Assembly (NCBI RefSeq): GCF_029577735.1
Contig: NZ_JARQTO010000001.1
Location: forward strand, 124,001-188,000
Reading direction: 5' to 3'
DNA: 64,000 bases
From: Exercitatus varius
GTDB taxonomy: Bacteria > Pseudomonadota > Gammaproteobacteria > Enterobacterales > Pasteurellaceae
Shown in pieces: positions 34,208 to 43,230 of the stretch. A program made the translations under genes and the position numbers. How positions within the stretch are numbered: position 1 is the first letter of the stretch; each line of letters begins with the position of its first letter. The notes under the pieces are model-generated. The model was not told the DNA's origin, searched no databases, and worked only from the letters and a program-made list of their open reading frames with translations.

Positions 34208-35407
34208 ATGAGTCAGTTTTGTTTACCCGAATCGATCAGCGCGGAAATTTTTTTGCGGGATTACTGGCAGAAAAGACCGCTGGTGATGCGTAATGCCTTG
34301 CCGGAAATCGTCGGTATGTTCGAGCCGCAAGATATTCTCGAGTTAGCCCGAAGCGAAGAGGTCACCGCCCGTTTGGTGCGGCAATATAACGATGATGATT
34401 GGCGGGTTAAACTTAGTCCGCTGAATGCCGAGGATTTCGCCGATCTTCCGGAAAAATGGTCGGTATTGGTGCAGAATTTAGAGCAATGGTCGGTGGAATT
34501 GGGTGAAATGTGGAACCGTTTCGGTTTTATTCCTCAATGGCAGCGCGACGACATTATGGTGTCTTTTGCGCCTCAGGGCGGTTCCGTGGGAAAACATTAC
34601 GACGAATATGACGTTTTCTTAGTGCAGGGTTACGGGCAACGCCGTTGGCAACTGGGAAAATGGTGTGATCCGAGTACCGCGTTTAAACCGAATCAACCGA
34701 TTCGCATTTTTGACGATATGGGCGAATTGGTACTGGATGAAGTGATGAATCCGGGCGATGTCCTGTATATTCCGTCGCGTATGGCGCATTACGGCGTGGC
34801 GGAAAGCGATTGTTTAACCTTTTCTTTCGGTTTGCGTTATCCGAATATTTCCGATTTGACGGATAAAATAAACGAGCAGTTTAACCGGCGGGATCCGGAA
34901 ATTGATTTTTCCGAATTCATGTTGCCGTTGCGCTTAAATCAAAGGGAACAACCGACGGGAAAATTGGGAGAAGCGGAAATCCGGCAAATGAAGGCGCAGT
35001 TTTTTCAGCGGTTAGCGAATTCCGAACCTTTTGACCGTTTGTTCAGACGGGCGGTTGCCGGCGCAGTGACAACCCGTCGTTATGATTTACTGATATCCGA
35101 CGAGATGTCGGATCCCGACGAAGTGCGGTCGGAAATGGAGCGGAATTTTGCGCGGTTGCAACAGGATAACAACTGCAAACTGGCTTATCTTACCGCGCCG
35201 CTGGAAATTTACGCCAACGGCGAATGGCTGGATGAACTGAACGAATTGGAAAAGGTCGTGTTGAAACGTTTGGCTGACGGGGAAAAGCCGGATTTCACCG
35301 AACTAAAATCGTTAGCGCAGGAAGTGAACGGTTCGCAAGAGGATTTCATCCTATTATTCGACAGTATCTGCAACTGGCTGGATGACGGCTGGGTATTGCT
35401 GGTTTAA
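34208..35407 (+). CDS. roxA: Ribosomal protein L16 arginine 3-hydroxylase (YcfD/RoxA-type)
   Basis: A JmjC-type Fe(II)/2-oxoglutarate oxygenase that, in E. coli, hydroxylates an arginine of L16. The 399 residues are a little longer than E. coli RoxA (373). The metal site is in SVGKHYDEYDVFLVQG (HxD) with the distal His in SRMAHYGVAESD. A C-terminal winged-helix-like region follows. It is co-transcribed with rnfH and ends at a strong terminator. Oxygen dependence links it to aerobic growth. Confidence 0.92.
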   Translation: MSQFCLPESISAEIFLRDYWQKRPLVMRNALPEIVGMFEPQDILELARSEEVTARLVRQYNDDDWRVKLSPLNAEDFADLPEKWSVLVQNLEQWSVELGEMWNRFGFIPQWQRDDIMVSFAPQGGSVGKHYDEYDVFLVQGYGQRRWQLGKWCDPSTAFKPNQPIRIFDDMGELVLDEVMNPGDVLYIPSRMAHYGVAESDCLTFSFGLRYPNISDLTDKINEQFNRRDPEIDFSEFMLPLRLNQREQPTGKLGEAEIRQMKAQFFQRLANSEPFDRLFRRAVAGAVTTRRYDLLISDEMSDPDEVRSEMERNFARLQQDNNCKLAYLTAPLEIYANGEWLDELNELEKVVLKRLADGEKPDFTELKSLAQEVNGSQEDFILLFDSICNWLDDGWVLLV

Positions 35408-35418
35408 CGCGATAAAGC

Positions 35419-35462
35419 AAAAGTGCGGGCAAAAAAACGCATGAATTTTTGCCCGCACTTTT
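35419..35462. terminator. Bidirectional terminator of paired variant uptake sequences
   Basis: AAAAGTGCGGGCAAAAA and TTTTTGCCCGCACTTTT form a 17-base-pair inverted repeat with a short loop, between the convergent roxA and pgtA. Both arms are the AAGTGCGGG form of the uptake sequence. Confidence 0.9.
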
Positions 35463-35465
35463 CGT

Positions 35466-36722
35466 TTATTCTTTGTAATCTTCTTTGTTGAGATCGTATT
35501 TTTTCATGCGCAAATAGAGTTTTTTGCGGGGAATCTGCAAATAAGCGGCGGCATCGTTAATTTTGCCCTGAAAGCGATCCAACACGTCGGCGATAATATT
35601 TTTTTCATACTCTTCAATTAAACTGTCGAGCGATAATTCACTTTGCTTATCTTGCGTGAAATGCAAATTATCGTTCTGTACGGTGATGCCCACTGCGTAA
35701 AGTTCCGCCGTATGAATCAGTTGGCTGATATTTCCCAGCCATTGTTGGGACAATAATTGCTTGATGAATGCTTCCGTTATCGAAGGTTTTTTCTTATTCA
35801 GCTTTTCGCAGGTGACGGCGAGATAATGACGGAATAACGGCTCAATGTCCGATGTGCGATGAGATAACGGCAGGCATTCGATTTGGGTCAGGGAAAACGA
35901 ATAAAACAATTCGGGCAACAATTTGGCTTGCGCCAATAATTGTTGCGGGGAATATTGGCTGACGGCAATAATTCGGGCATTTTGGTTGCGTAAAATAAAC
36001 TGAGCCAGTAATTTTTGCGCCGCATTAGTCAGATATTCAATATTTTTGATAATGAACGTCGTATTTTGCGCGGCGTTTAATTGAGATTGCAATTCTTCGG
36101 TATCGCATTCGCTGAGAAGCTCTAGACATTGCTTTTGTGGAAAACGCGTTTTAGCCAATTCGTGTAGATAATGTGCGGTTAGGGTTTTTCCCGTGCCGAT
36201 TTCGCCGAAAATAAAAATGGGTAAATCCGTTTGTGATAATTGCTGTAAACGCCGGCGTAAATTTTTTATCCATTTACTTTGTCCGATAAGATGGGTTTCC
36301 AGCTCTTGTTGCTGCCAATGTTTTAACGCCAATTGCGCTTGACGCTGGGTTAACGCCAGATCGATTTGTTGCAGCAAACGTTCGGGATCCACCGGTTTTT
36401 CGATAAAATAAAACGCGCCTTTTTGCATGGCGTCGATCGCCATCGGCACGTCGCCGTGTCCGGTAATTAAAATGACGGGGAGATTTTTATCCTTTTCATG
36501 CAACCGTTCAAGCACCTGCCAGCCGGACAATTGCGGCATATAAATATCGCTCACCACCACGCCTTGCCAGTCTTCCGTAATGAGTGGCTCAGCGTCTAAC
36601 GGATTATTCAATGCGATAATTTCATAGCCTTTTTCATCGCTCTCTAAAGCCAGCAATGCCTGATAAGCCTGCAATACATCCGGATCGTCGTCGATTAACA
36701 ACACTTGGCTTTTATTTTTCAT
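35466..36722 (-). CDS. pgtA: Phosphoglycerate transport response regulator PgtA
   Basis: The response regulator that activates the phosphoglycerate transporter gene. The 418 residues comprise a receiver domain with phospho-Asp59 in VVVSDIYMP, an AAA+-like domain with Walker A GEIGTGKT (173-180), and a Fis-type helix-turn-helix near 375-410. The AAA+ region lacks the GAFTGA sigma-54-contact loop and has no acidic Walker B (TTFIIKNIEY near 221-230), so it should not work as a sigma-54 remodelling ATPase. It overlaps pgtB by 11 bases. PgtA is chosen over other NtrC-type regulators because of the pgtB-pgtC-pgtP neighbours. Confidence 0.88.
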   Translation of the reverse strand: MKNKSQVLLIDDDPDVLQAYQALLALESDEKGYEIIALNNPLDAEPLITEDWQGVVVSDIYMPQLSGWQVLERLHEKDKNLPVILITGHGDVPMAIDAMQKGAFYFIEKPVDPERLLQQIDLALTQRQAQLALKHWQQQELETHLIGQSKWIKNLRRRLQQLSQTDLPIFIFGEIGTGKTLTAHYLHELAKTRFPQKQCLELLSECDTEELQSQLNAAQNTTFIIKNIEYLTNAAQKLLAQFILRNQNARIIAVSQYSPQQLLAQAKLLPELFYSFSLTQIECLPLSHRTSDIEPLFRHYLAVTCEKLNKKKPSITEAFIKQLLSQQWLGNISQLIHTAELYAVGITVQNDNLHFTQDKQSELSLDSLIEEYEKNIIADVLDRFQGKINDAAAYLQIPRKKLYLRMKKYDLNKEDYKE

Positions 36723-38643
36723 GATGGTTACCTGTTATTTCTTGAGATATTGGCGGAAATTCTAAAATAATGACCGCACTTTGTTGAAAACTGGAAGCGA
36801 TATAAAGGTTTCCGTTGAATTGGTTCATAATATGGCGACAGATTGTTAATCCTAAGCCCAAACCGACTTCTTTACTGCTGTAAAAAGGTTGTAACAATTT
36901 ATTGATATTATCGGTTTGCCAACCGATACCGTTATCTTCTACATAAACATAAGTTTTTTGCCGCTCGGATGTGATTCTTACCGAAATATGCGGTCGGCTT
37001 TTACACGCTTCCAACGCATTGTTGAATAAATTGACAAAAATCTGTTCCAACAGCAGGTTATTACCCAATATCGTCGCATTTCCCTGAACGGATAAGATCG
37101 CGTGCAGCGGTTGATGACGCAATTCAAGTAATGACCAGGCTTCGTTAATCACCGTATGCAGATCGATTGGTTGCAGCGGTTCCATTTGATTAGTCCGCTT
37201 GGTAAACTGGCGTAAGCCTTTCACAATACGTCCTATGCGTTCCGTTAGTCCGGTAATTTTTGCCGTATAATCCGCCACTTGGTGATAATCTTGCTGTTGC
37301 AGCATTTTTTTCAGACTGAACAGATAAATGGACATCGCATTTAACGGTTGATTAATTTCATGTGCCAGCATGGTCATGGTTTGCCCGACCACCGCGAGTT
37401 TTGCCGTTTGAATTAATTCGTTTTGCGTATCTTGTAAATTTTGTTGAATAATCCGTCGTTCCTGCAAAATTTCGGTATGTTTTTTTAACAATCGATTGAT
37501 TTCGGAAATTTCGTCGTTACCGATGATTTGGATAAGCGGATCTTCTTTTCCTTGGTTTAATAATTTAACGGATTCGATTAATTCTTCAAAACGTTTAGTT
37601 AAATGTTTTTGTAAATAAAAACGATTAAACAGCAAAATAAATAATAAAATAATCATTAAAGACATCAAAATAATCATTCCGCTGATTTCCGTTTGGGTTT
37701 TCAAATGACTATTCAGCATACTAAATTTATCTTTTGTTTTCGATAAGATTTTATTGGTTAAATTACGGGTGGCATACAATATTTTTTCCTGATGCGAAGC
37801 AATATTATTTAGAGATTGCTGATGGTTATTTATGTTGGTAATTAACAGATCTAATTCTTCGCCCGGTTTGGTAATGTTAACCAGAGTTTCTACCATTTGT
37901 TGTAAAGTCGCCAGACTGGCTTTATTGGGTTTTATTTGTTCATTTAAATAAATATTCAGGATGATATTTTTCAGATTCTGATATTCCTCACTAATATTTT
38001 GTTGTTCCAATGAATAAATAAATTGTGTGATTTCATTTTTTATTTGTTCTTCCATGCTTTTTAATTTGGTCATGCTTTGTAATTTATCTTGTAGATTTAT
38101 CATTAAAGTCTTTCGCGCGCGTTCGCCCGGCTCGGTAAAGTTGATTTGCTGCCAGTTTAATTCCTGCCCTAATGCCACAATTTCATTATTAAAATCGTCA
38201 TGTAACCATTGAATTTTAGTAAATAATTCCTGTTTCTTTTGCTCGATATAAAAATATTGCGAAATATTATTGTCTATTTTACCGATTAACGATTTTAAAT
38301 CGGATATGTTTTGGGTAAGTATTATTTGGTTATCCGGCTCGGTTAATGCTAAAGCGTTTTTTTCAATTTCGATTAATTGCAGATTAAGTTGTTTAAACAT
38401 AGTCTGACGAGTCGGATTATTTTTTACGGCGGCAAAACGATCCAATTCATTGATAAAAGAATTGACATTGTCATCTAATTTTAATGCTAAGTTCGTTTTA
38501 GGGAAGTAATCGTTTAAAATATAATTAACCTGTTTATATTGCTGATACCATGAAATTAAACTGACGGCGCCGATAATACAGGTAAATAATAATCCCATAT
38601 TTAAAGCGTTTTTCAGAGTTTTAATAATGCCGGATTTATTCAC
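36712..38643 (-). CDS. pgtB: Phosphoglycerate sensor histidine kinase PgtB
   Basis: A 643-residue membrane kinase paired with PgtA. One hydrophobic helix lies at about 14-32 and one at 322-342, with a large helical periplasmic domain between them (33-320). A HAMP-like linker, a coiled region and the dimerisation helix follow, with phospho-His428 in TMLAHEINQPLNAMS. The ATPase domain shows NLFNNALEA (N box), VYVEDNGIG and GLGLGLTICRHIM. It starts 2 bases after pgtC and overlaps pgtA, so the three genes form one unit. Confidence 0.9.
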   Translation of the reverse strand: MNKSGIIKTLKNALNMGLLFTCIIGAVSLISWYQQYKQVNYILNDYFPKTNLALKLDDNVNSFINELDRFAAVKNNPTRQTMFKQLNLQLIEIEKNALALTEPDNQIILTQNISDLKSLIGKIDNNISQYFYIEQKKQELFTKIQWLHDDFNNEIVALGQELNWQQINFTEPGERARKTLMINLQDKLQSMTKLKSMEEQIKNEITQFIYSLEQQNISEEYQNLKNIILNIYLNEQIKPNKASLATLQQMVETLVNITKPGEELDLLITNINNHQQSLNNIASHQEKILYATRNLTNKILSKTKDKFSMLNSHLKTQTEISGMIILMSLMIILLFILLFNRFYLQKHLTKRFEELIESVKLLNQGKEDPLIQIIGNDEISEINRLLKKHTEILQERRIIQQNLQDTQNELIQTAKLAVVGQTMTMLAHEINQPLNAMSIYLFSLKKMLQQQDYHQVADYTAKITGLTERIGRIVKGLRQFTKRTNQMEPLQPIDLHTVINEAWSLLELRHQPLHAILSVQGNATILGNNLLLEQIFVNLFNNALEACKSRPHISVRITSERQKTYVYVEDNGIGWQTDNINKLLQPFYSSKEVGLGLGLTICRHIMNQFNGNLYIASSFQQSAVIILEFPPISQEITGNHHEK

Positions 38644-38645
38644 TG

Positions 38646-39872
38646 TTATTCTTCCTCAATTTGGCTTAATACCCGATTAATTTGTTGTTGAAAGAATATT
38701 GCCCATTGTTTTTCCTGTTGAATGGCAAAACCGCGATTATTTTTTAATCGGGATAAGTAAATTTCATCACCGGCTTGTTTTTCGTCAACGGGAATCGTTG
38801 TTAAAATTTGACGAAGTGCGGTCAGTTTTTTGTTTGTTTTTTTCTCTTTTGCATGAATTAGCGCCCAGGCTTCTTTTAATTGAGTTAAGCGAAAAGTAAT
38901 GGCGATATCGAATAATTTTTCGACTAAATATTGGCGGGCCAGTAATAAATCGTAATCCAATAAAGGTTCCGCTAATAATTTCTGTTGTTGCGCGTATAAA
39001 CGGTCATTTTTCGGTAAATCTACAACAGGATATTTGGCGAAACGGTGTTCGGCGACGATTTTTTGTCCTTTGTCCGAAAGCAGATAGCTAATGAAGTTTT
39101 GTGCGTCTTCAATATTTCGGCTGTTTTTATGGATAGCAATAAATGTCGGCGAAATAACGGAACGAGGAAAATAAACAAATCCGACCCGGGGATCGTCGTG
39201 AGTATAAGTCGTATAGGTGTCGATACTTAATCCTGCCGCGGCTAATCCCATTCGCACCTTTTCCGCCACGTTAAAACTCCGGGATGAAATTAAAGAAACA
39301 TTACTTGCCAGCGTGAGAAAATCCTGCCATCCCTGCCGCCAACCGCGTTGTTGTAGCAACATTTCCAACATGATGTGATTAGTCCCTGAACGAGAGGGCG
39401 AGCTGATTAATAACTTATTGAAATAGTTTGAATTCATCAGGCTGTCCCAGTCCGTCGGTGCGGGTAAATTCAGTGTTTTTAATAGTTCTTTGTGGTAAAA
39501 AATGCCATAACCGGAAAAAGCGACGGCGGTCGTGGTGGTTGCCAGGCTTTTAGGTACCCAATGATGATTTTTCTGTAATTTTTCCGGCAAGATCAATAAA
39601 CGATGGGAATTCTGTAAATGCTGAAACAGAAAAGGCGAGGAGCTTAAAATTAAATCCACATCTTCCGTATTGGACTGCGCTAATAACCGGCTTAATGAAT
39701 TCACGGTGCGATTCATTAATCTAATCTTCTTTTCCGGATAGGTTGCCTGCCATTGTTGGGCGATATAATCGGTGGTATCGGGCGAAAATGAGGTGGCGAT
39801 GACTAATTCTTTCGCCTTAACGGGAAGACAAATATTGAAAAGAAAAATAAGCGTTAACCAAATTTTTTTCAT
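38646..39872 (-). CDS. pgtC: Phosphoglycerate transport regulatory protein PgtC
   Basis: A periplasmic solute-binding-fold protein that, in Salmonella, transmits phosphoglycerate binding to PgtB. The start MKKIWLTLIFLFNICLPVKA gives a clean signal peptide and 408 residues; a longer frame upstream has no signal sequence and would cover the CRP site. AAGGAT lies ahead of this ATG. The mature protein begins KELVIATSFSPDTT, typical of iron- or phosphonate-type binding proteins (SBP family 1). The C-terminal 100 residues are helical. Confidence 0.9.
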   Translation of the reverse strand: MKKIWLTLIFLFNICLPVKAKELVIATSFSPDTTDYIAQQWQATYPEKKIRLMNRTVNSLSRLLAQSNTEDVDLILSSSPFLFQHLQNSHRLLILPEKLQKNHHWVPKSLATTTTAVAFSGYGIFYHKELLKTLNLPAPTDWDSLMNSNYFNKLLISSPSRSGTNHIMLEMLLQQRGWRQGWQDFLTLASNVSLISSRSFNVAEKVRMGLAAAGLSIDTYTTYTHDDPRVGFVYFPRSVISPTFIAIHKNSRNIEDAQNFISYLLSDKGQKIVAEHRFAKYPVVDLPKNDRLYAQQQKLLAEPLLDYDLLLARQYLVEKLFDIAITFRLTQLKEAWALIHAKEKKTNKKLTALRQILTTIPVDEKQAGDEIYLSRLKNNRGFAIQQEKQWAIFFQQQINRVLSQIEEE

Positions 39873-39887
39873 TTTCTTATCCTTTTT

Positions 39888-39903
39888 TGTGATTCGGATC
39901 ACA
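39888..39903. promoter_or_regulatory. Perfect CRP site in the pgtC-pgtP region
   Basis: TGTGA-TTCGGA-TCACA matches the CRP consensus at all 10 core positions. It lies only 16-31 bases before the pgtC ATG and 256 bases before pgtP. At that place it could repress pgtCBA, or act from a distance on pgtP; a promoter between it and pgtC is not possible. Confidence 0.75.
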
Positions 39904-40002
39904 AAAGTGAAATTATTTAAAAAATACCAAAGTCTGCAATTAACCTGATTTTGTCCCAATTAACGGGAAATTTATTTGCACGGATTACAGACAATTGATT
40001 TT

Positions 40003-40018
40003 GTGTCGTTTTTGACAC
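40003..40018. promoter_or_regulatory. GTGTC-N6-GACAC dyad in the pgtC-pgtP region
   Basis: A perfect 5-6-5 inverted repeat at the middle of the divergent region, 131 bases before pgtC and 141 before pgtP. It may be a PgtA or weak CRP site. The next dyad at 40101 is unlike it. Confidence 0.5.
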
Positions 40019-40100
40019 GCGATTCTATTTAAAAGAGATGAATTTGACTTAAAAATCAATGTATTGCCTTTTATTCTGAGCATATTAACATACCACCGAA

Positions 40101-40116
40101 TTTCTAAAATTAGAAA
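40101..40116. promoter_or_regulatory. TTTCTAA-AA-TTAGAAA dyad before pgtP
   Basis: A perfect 7-base inverted repeat with a 2-base spacer, 43 bases ahead of the pgtP start. It may be an operator or a short leader hairpin. Confidence 0.45.
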
Positions 40117-40158
40117 TGAAAATCTTCTATCCTCAATTTATTTCATGGGAGTGACATT

Positions 40159-41511
40159 ATGATTTCCTTTTTAGCCTCGAAGCCGGGCCGACCTGTTCCG
40201 GATGCGGAGATTCGTCAACGTTATAATCGGTTACGCTGGCACGCGTTATTCGGTATTTTTATCGGTTATACCGCTTATTATATTCTGCGTAATAACTTTT
40301 TACTTTCTTCGCCGGAATTAATCAGTGACTTCGGATTTACCAAAAAAGATATCGGCTTTATTTCCGGAACAATGCTGGTGGTATACGGTTTAAGTAAAGG
40401 CTTTATGTCGGCATTTGCGGATAACTCCAATCCGAAACATTTCATGATTTTCGGTTTAGTCATGTCCGGATTGGTTAACTTAATGATGGGATTCAGCGCG
40501 TCGTTCTGGGCATTTCTGTTTTTATGTATTTTAAACGGGATTTTTCAGGGAATGGGCGCCGGGCCGGCCTATGTGGTGTTGGCAAACTGGTTTCCGCGTA
40601 AATCCCGCGGGGTGATTACGGCGATATTTAATGTTTCCCATAATGTGGGAGGCGGTTTGGTGGCGCCGATTGCGGGGGCGAGTATTGCGTGGCTGGGCAG
40701 CGAACATTGGCAGGCCGCGCACTTTATTGTACCAACCGCCATTGCCACTATTATTGCGCTGATCTTTTATATTTTTGGCGCGGGTCGTACTTATAATGAA
40801 GGTTTGCCGCCGACTACTAAAATCCTCGGTACCGAACAGGATGAGTTAATCGTAACCAAATCCGAAGAGGTGAAATTAACTACCTGGGAAATTTTCCGCG
40901 ATTACATCATGAAAGACATTAATGTATGGTTTGTCTCTTTTATCGACGTATTCACCTATATGATTCGTTTCGGCGTGTTGACCTGGTTGCCGCTTTACTT
41001 ATTGGAAACCAAAGGTTTTTCCAAAGGACAAATGGCGACGGCGTTCGCTATTTTCGAATGGGCGGCGATTCCTTCCACGTTACTGGCCGGTTGGCTGACC
41101 GATACTTACTTTAAAGGACGCCGCATGCCGTTGGCCATTATCACGTTAACCGGAGTCGGTATCGCAATGTTTGTCTATTGGGGCGGTAACGATCTGTTAA
41201 CCGTTACTATCGGCGCGGGGATTATCGGTTGTTTAATTTATGTACCGATGTTTCTGTCTTCGCTGCAAACCATTGAATTGGTTCCATCGTTTGCCGCCGG
41301 TTCGGCCACCGGTTTGCGCGGCTTATTAAGTTATGTTTTAGGCAGTTTCTCCGGTACGGCGTTGTTTGGTATTTTGGCGGAACATTTCGGTTGGGACGCC
41401 GGCTTCTATCTTTTACTGTTCGCCGTATGCGGTTGTATTTTCTGCTGTTATATGACTCACTTAGGCGTATTGCGATTAGAGAAGAAAAGAAAAATTGTCA
41501 GTATCAAATAA
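40159..41511 (+). CDS. pgtP: Phosphoglycerate/organophosphate:phosphate antiporter PgtP
   Basis: A 450-residue major-facilitator permease of the organophosphate:phosphate antiporter family, with 12 helices. Signature stretches are GYTAYYILRNNFLLSSP, GMGAGPAYVVLANWFPRKSRG and NVSHNVGGGLVAPIAGA. Family relatives also include GlpT and UhpT; neither fits as closely as the location divergent from pgtCBA, which argues for phosphoglycerate and PEP uptake. A GGGAGTG site precedes the ATG. PgtA should activate it. Confidence 0.85.
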   Translation: MISFLASKPGRPVPDAEIRQRYNRLRWHALFGIFIGYTAYYILRNNFLLSSPELISDFGFTKKDIGFISGTMLVVYGLSKGFMSAFADNSNPKHFMIFGLVMSGLVNLMMGFSASFWAFLFLCILNGIFQGMGAGPAYVVLANWFPRKSRGVITAIFNVSHNVGGGLVAPIAGASIAWLGSEHWQAAHFIVPTAIATIIALIFYIFGAGRTYNEGLPPTTKILGTEQDELIVTKSEEVKLTTWEIFRDYIMKDINVWFVSFIDVFTYMIRFGVLTWLPLYLLETKGFSKGQMATAFAIFEWAAIPSTLLAGWLTDTYFKGRRMPLAIITLTGVGIAMFVYWGGNDLLTVTIGAGIIGCLIYVPMFLSSLQTIELVPSFAAGSATGLRGLLSYVLGSFSGTALFGILAEHFGWDAGFYLLLFAVCGCIFCCYMTHLGVLRLEKKRKIVSIK

Positions 41512-41523
41512 AGAATGACGCAT

Positions 41524-41551
41524 AAAAAACGACCTCTAAAGGTCGTTTTTT
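41524..41551 (+). terminator. Terminator after pgtP
   Basis: AAAAAACGACCT and AGGTCGTTTTTT arms with a 4-base loop: a canonical terminator 12 bases after the pgtP stop. Confidence 0.9.
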
Positions 41552-41556
41552 AATTC

Positions 41557-41601
41557 AAAGTGCGGTGAAAAATTCGTTCGTTTTTTTGACCGCACTTTTT
41601 G
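41557..41601 (-). terminator. Paired uptake-sequence terminator
   Basis: AAAGTGCGGTGAAAAA and TTTTTGACCGCACTTT are inverted around a short loop, downstream of the convergent DASS transporter (minus). Together with the preceding terminator it separates two convergent genes. Confidence 0.7.
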
Positions 41602-41617
41602 TTTCGGTCGTTCAGGA

Positions 41618-43009
41618 TCAATTCAACCAGAACAGATAACCGAACGTCGCAATAACAAGAATACTGATAATATTCAGCACGAAACCGGCTTTGACCATTT
41701 CGTTCTGTTTTATGACGCCGATCCCGAATACGATAGCGTTCGGCGGGGTTGCGACGGGTAGCATAAAGGCGCAGGATGCTCCTAAACCGATGATTAAGGC
41801 TAATCCGAGTTCCGGCATGCCTAATGCTTGTGCGATGGAAATGAAGATCGGAACAAGCAATGCGGCGCTGGCGGTGTTACTGGTAAATTCGGTTAAGAAG
41901 ATAATAAAGGCGGCAACGATTAAACCGATGAGGTAAAAATGTCCGTCCTGGATTAAAAATACAATACCGTCCGCCATGATTTTGCTGGCTCCGGAGTTTT
42001 TCAGCACTTCGCTTAAGGTTAAACCGCCGCCGAATAAAAGCAAAACGCCCCATTCCGTGTTGTCCTGAATCTGCTTCCAGGAGGCGACGCCCGCTACGGC
42101 GATGAGCACCGCCGCCAACATGGCCACTACGCTGTCAAAGCTTCCCACTTTTTTAGGTAATCCTAATAATTCGGAGAAAATCGGATTAAGCTGTGAGCTG
42201 AAAATCCAGCAGAGCGCCACAAAAGTAAAAATTAATAAGGTTTTCCAGCGGTGGGCGTTCATTTCTACTTGCTCGAATTTTTGTTCGAAACGGAAGTTTA
42301 AGCGCGGTTTAAACACAATAAATAAGGCGCCGATCATAAGCGGCATTAAAATTATCATTATTGGCAAACCGTACCACAACCAATCGGAGAACGTCAGATG
42401 CAATTGGGAGGCGACGATAGCGTTCGGCGGACTGCCTACAAGCGTTCCCATGCCGCCGATACTGGCGCTATAGGCAATACCGAGCAGAACGAACACGTAA
42501 GTATTGTGTTCCCGTTCTTTATCAAGCTGGCTTAACACGCCCATGGCAAGCGGTAACATCATAGCGGCGGTGGCCGTGTTGCTGATCCACATGGATAAAA
42601 ATGCGGTAGCGAGGAATAAATAAATGATCGCCACCAGTAAATTACCCCGGGCCAACGCCATGATCCGGTTGGCAATCAGTTGATCCAGTTTTTGAATATG
42701 TAATGCCGTAGCTAAGGCGAAACCGCCGAAGAACAGGAAAATCGTCGGATCGGCAAAAGCGACCAATGCTTCTTTGGTGCTGACTAATCCCAGCCCGATT
42801 GCCAATAAGGGGACCAATAATGCCGTGACGCTCACATGCAAGGTTTCGGTTAGCCAAAGAACGGCGACAAAAGCCAGTAAGGCGAGTCCTTTATTGGCTT
42901 TAGCATCAAAAGGTAACCATTTGAGTAAGGCGGCAAACAGTAAAATGTCCAGACAAAGGATAACGGTTTTAGGATTAAATCGTGATTTAAGTTCCGGCGT
43001 GATATTCAT
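41618..43009 (-). CDS. DASS/SLC13-family sodium:anion (dicarboxylate) symporter
   Basis: A 463-residue inner-membrane transporter of the divalent anion:Na+ symporter family, related to VcINDY. Both SNT substrate/sodium motifs are present, ISNTATAAMMLP and TSNTASAALLVP, with about 11 helices and two hairpin loops. The start MNITPELK at 43009 is chosen because AAGGAGCGAGAT lies ahead. Likely substrates are C4-dicarboxylates, though sulfate or citrate cannot be excluded. It is divergent from sucA, whose product pathway uses the same acids. Confidence 0.87.
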   Translation of the reverse strand: MNITPELKSRFNPKTVILCLDILLFAALLKWLPFDAKANKGLALLAFVAVLWLTETLHVSVTALLVPLLAIGLGLVSTKEALVAFADPTIFLFFGGFALATALHIQKLDQLIANRIMALARGNLLVAIIYLFLATAFLSMWISNTATAAMMLPLAMGVLSQLDKEREHNTYVFVLLGIAYSASIGGMGTLVGSPPNAIVASQLHLTFSDWLWYGLPIMIILMPLMIGALFIVFKPRLNFRFEQKFEQVEMNAHRWKTLLIFTFVALCWIFSSQLNPIFSELLGLPKKVGSFDSVVAMLAAVLIAVAGVASWKQIQDNTEWGVLLLFGGGLTLSEVLKNSGASKIMADGIVFLIQDGHFYLIGLIVAAFIIFLTEFTSNTASAALLVPIFISIAQALGMPELGLALIIGLGASCAFMLPVATPPNAIVFGIGVIKQNEMVKAGFVLNIISILVIATFGYLFWLN

Positions 43010-43130
43010 ATCTCGCTCCTTAGTTAACAATGTAGAATAATTAGCGTAGTCGTTAACATCGTAGAGTAGTTAAGTCCGAGCGTTACCCTATTGTGTTTTT
43101 AACAAAAATACAACAAAAAATTTTCAAATT

Positions 43131-43200
43131 TGTGACGAACATCAAAATATTTTGTGAAATACTATGGTTAAATTTTAAAAAATTTTTTTCTCTGTATAAT
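43131..43200 (+). promoter_or_regulatory. sucA promoter with CRP-like site
   Basis: TATAAT at 43195-43200 sits 30 bases before the sucA ATG. A CRP-like site TGTGA-CGAACA-TCAAA (9 of 10 core positions) at 43131-43146 is centred about 68 bases upstream of the expected start, a class I position. The same site also lies 122 bases upstream of the divergent anion transporter. Confidence 0.55.
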
Positions 43201-43230
43201 GCGCATATTGCAATCGCATAAGGAAGTTAT

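Noticed and set aside
40159..41511. Naming the permease glpT or uhpT
   Set aside because: The family is shared, but the divergent pgtCBA genes make PgtP the better call; sequence alone cannot fix the substrate.
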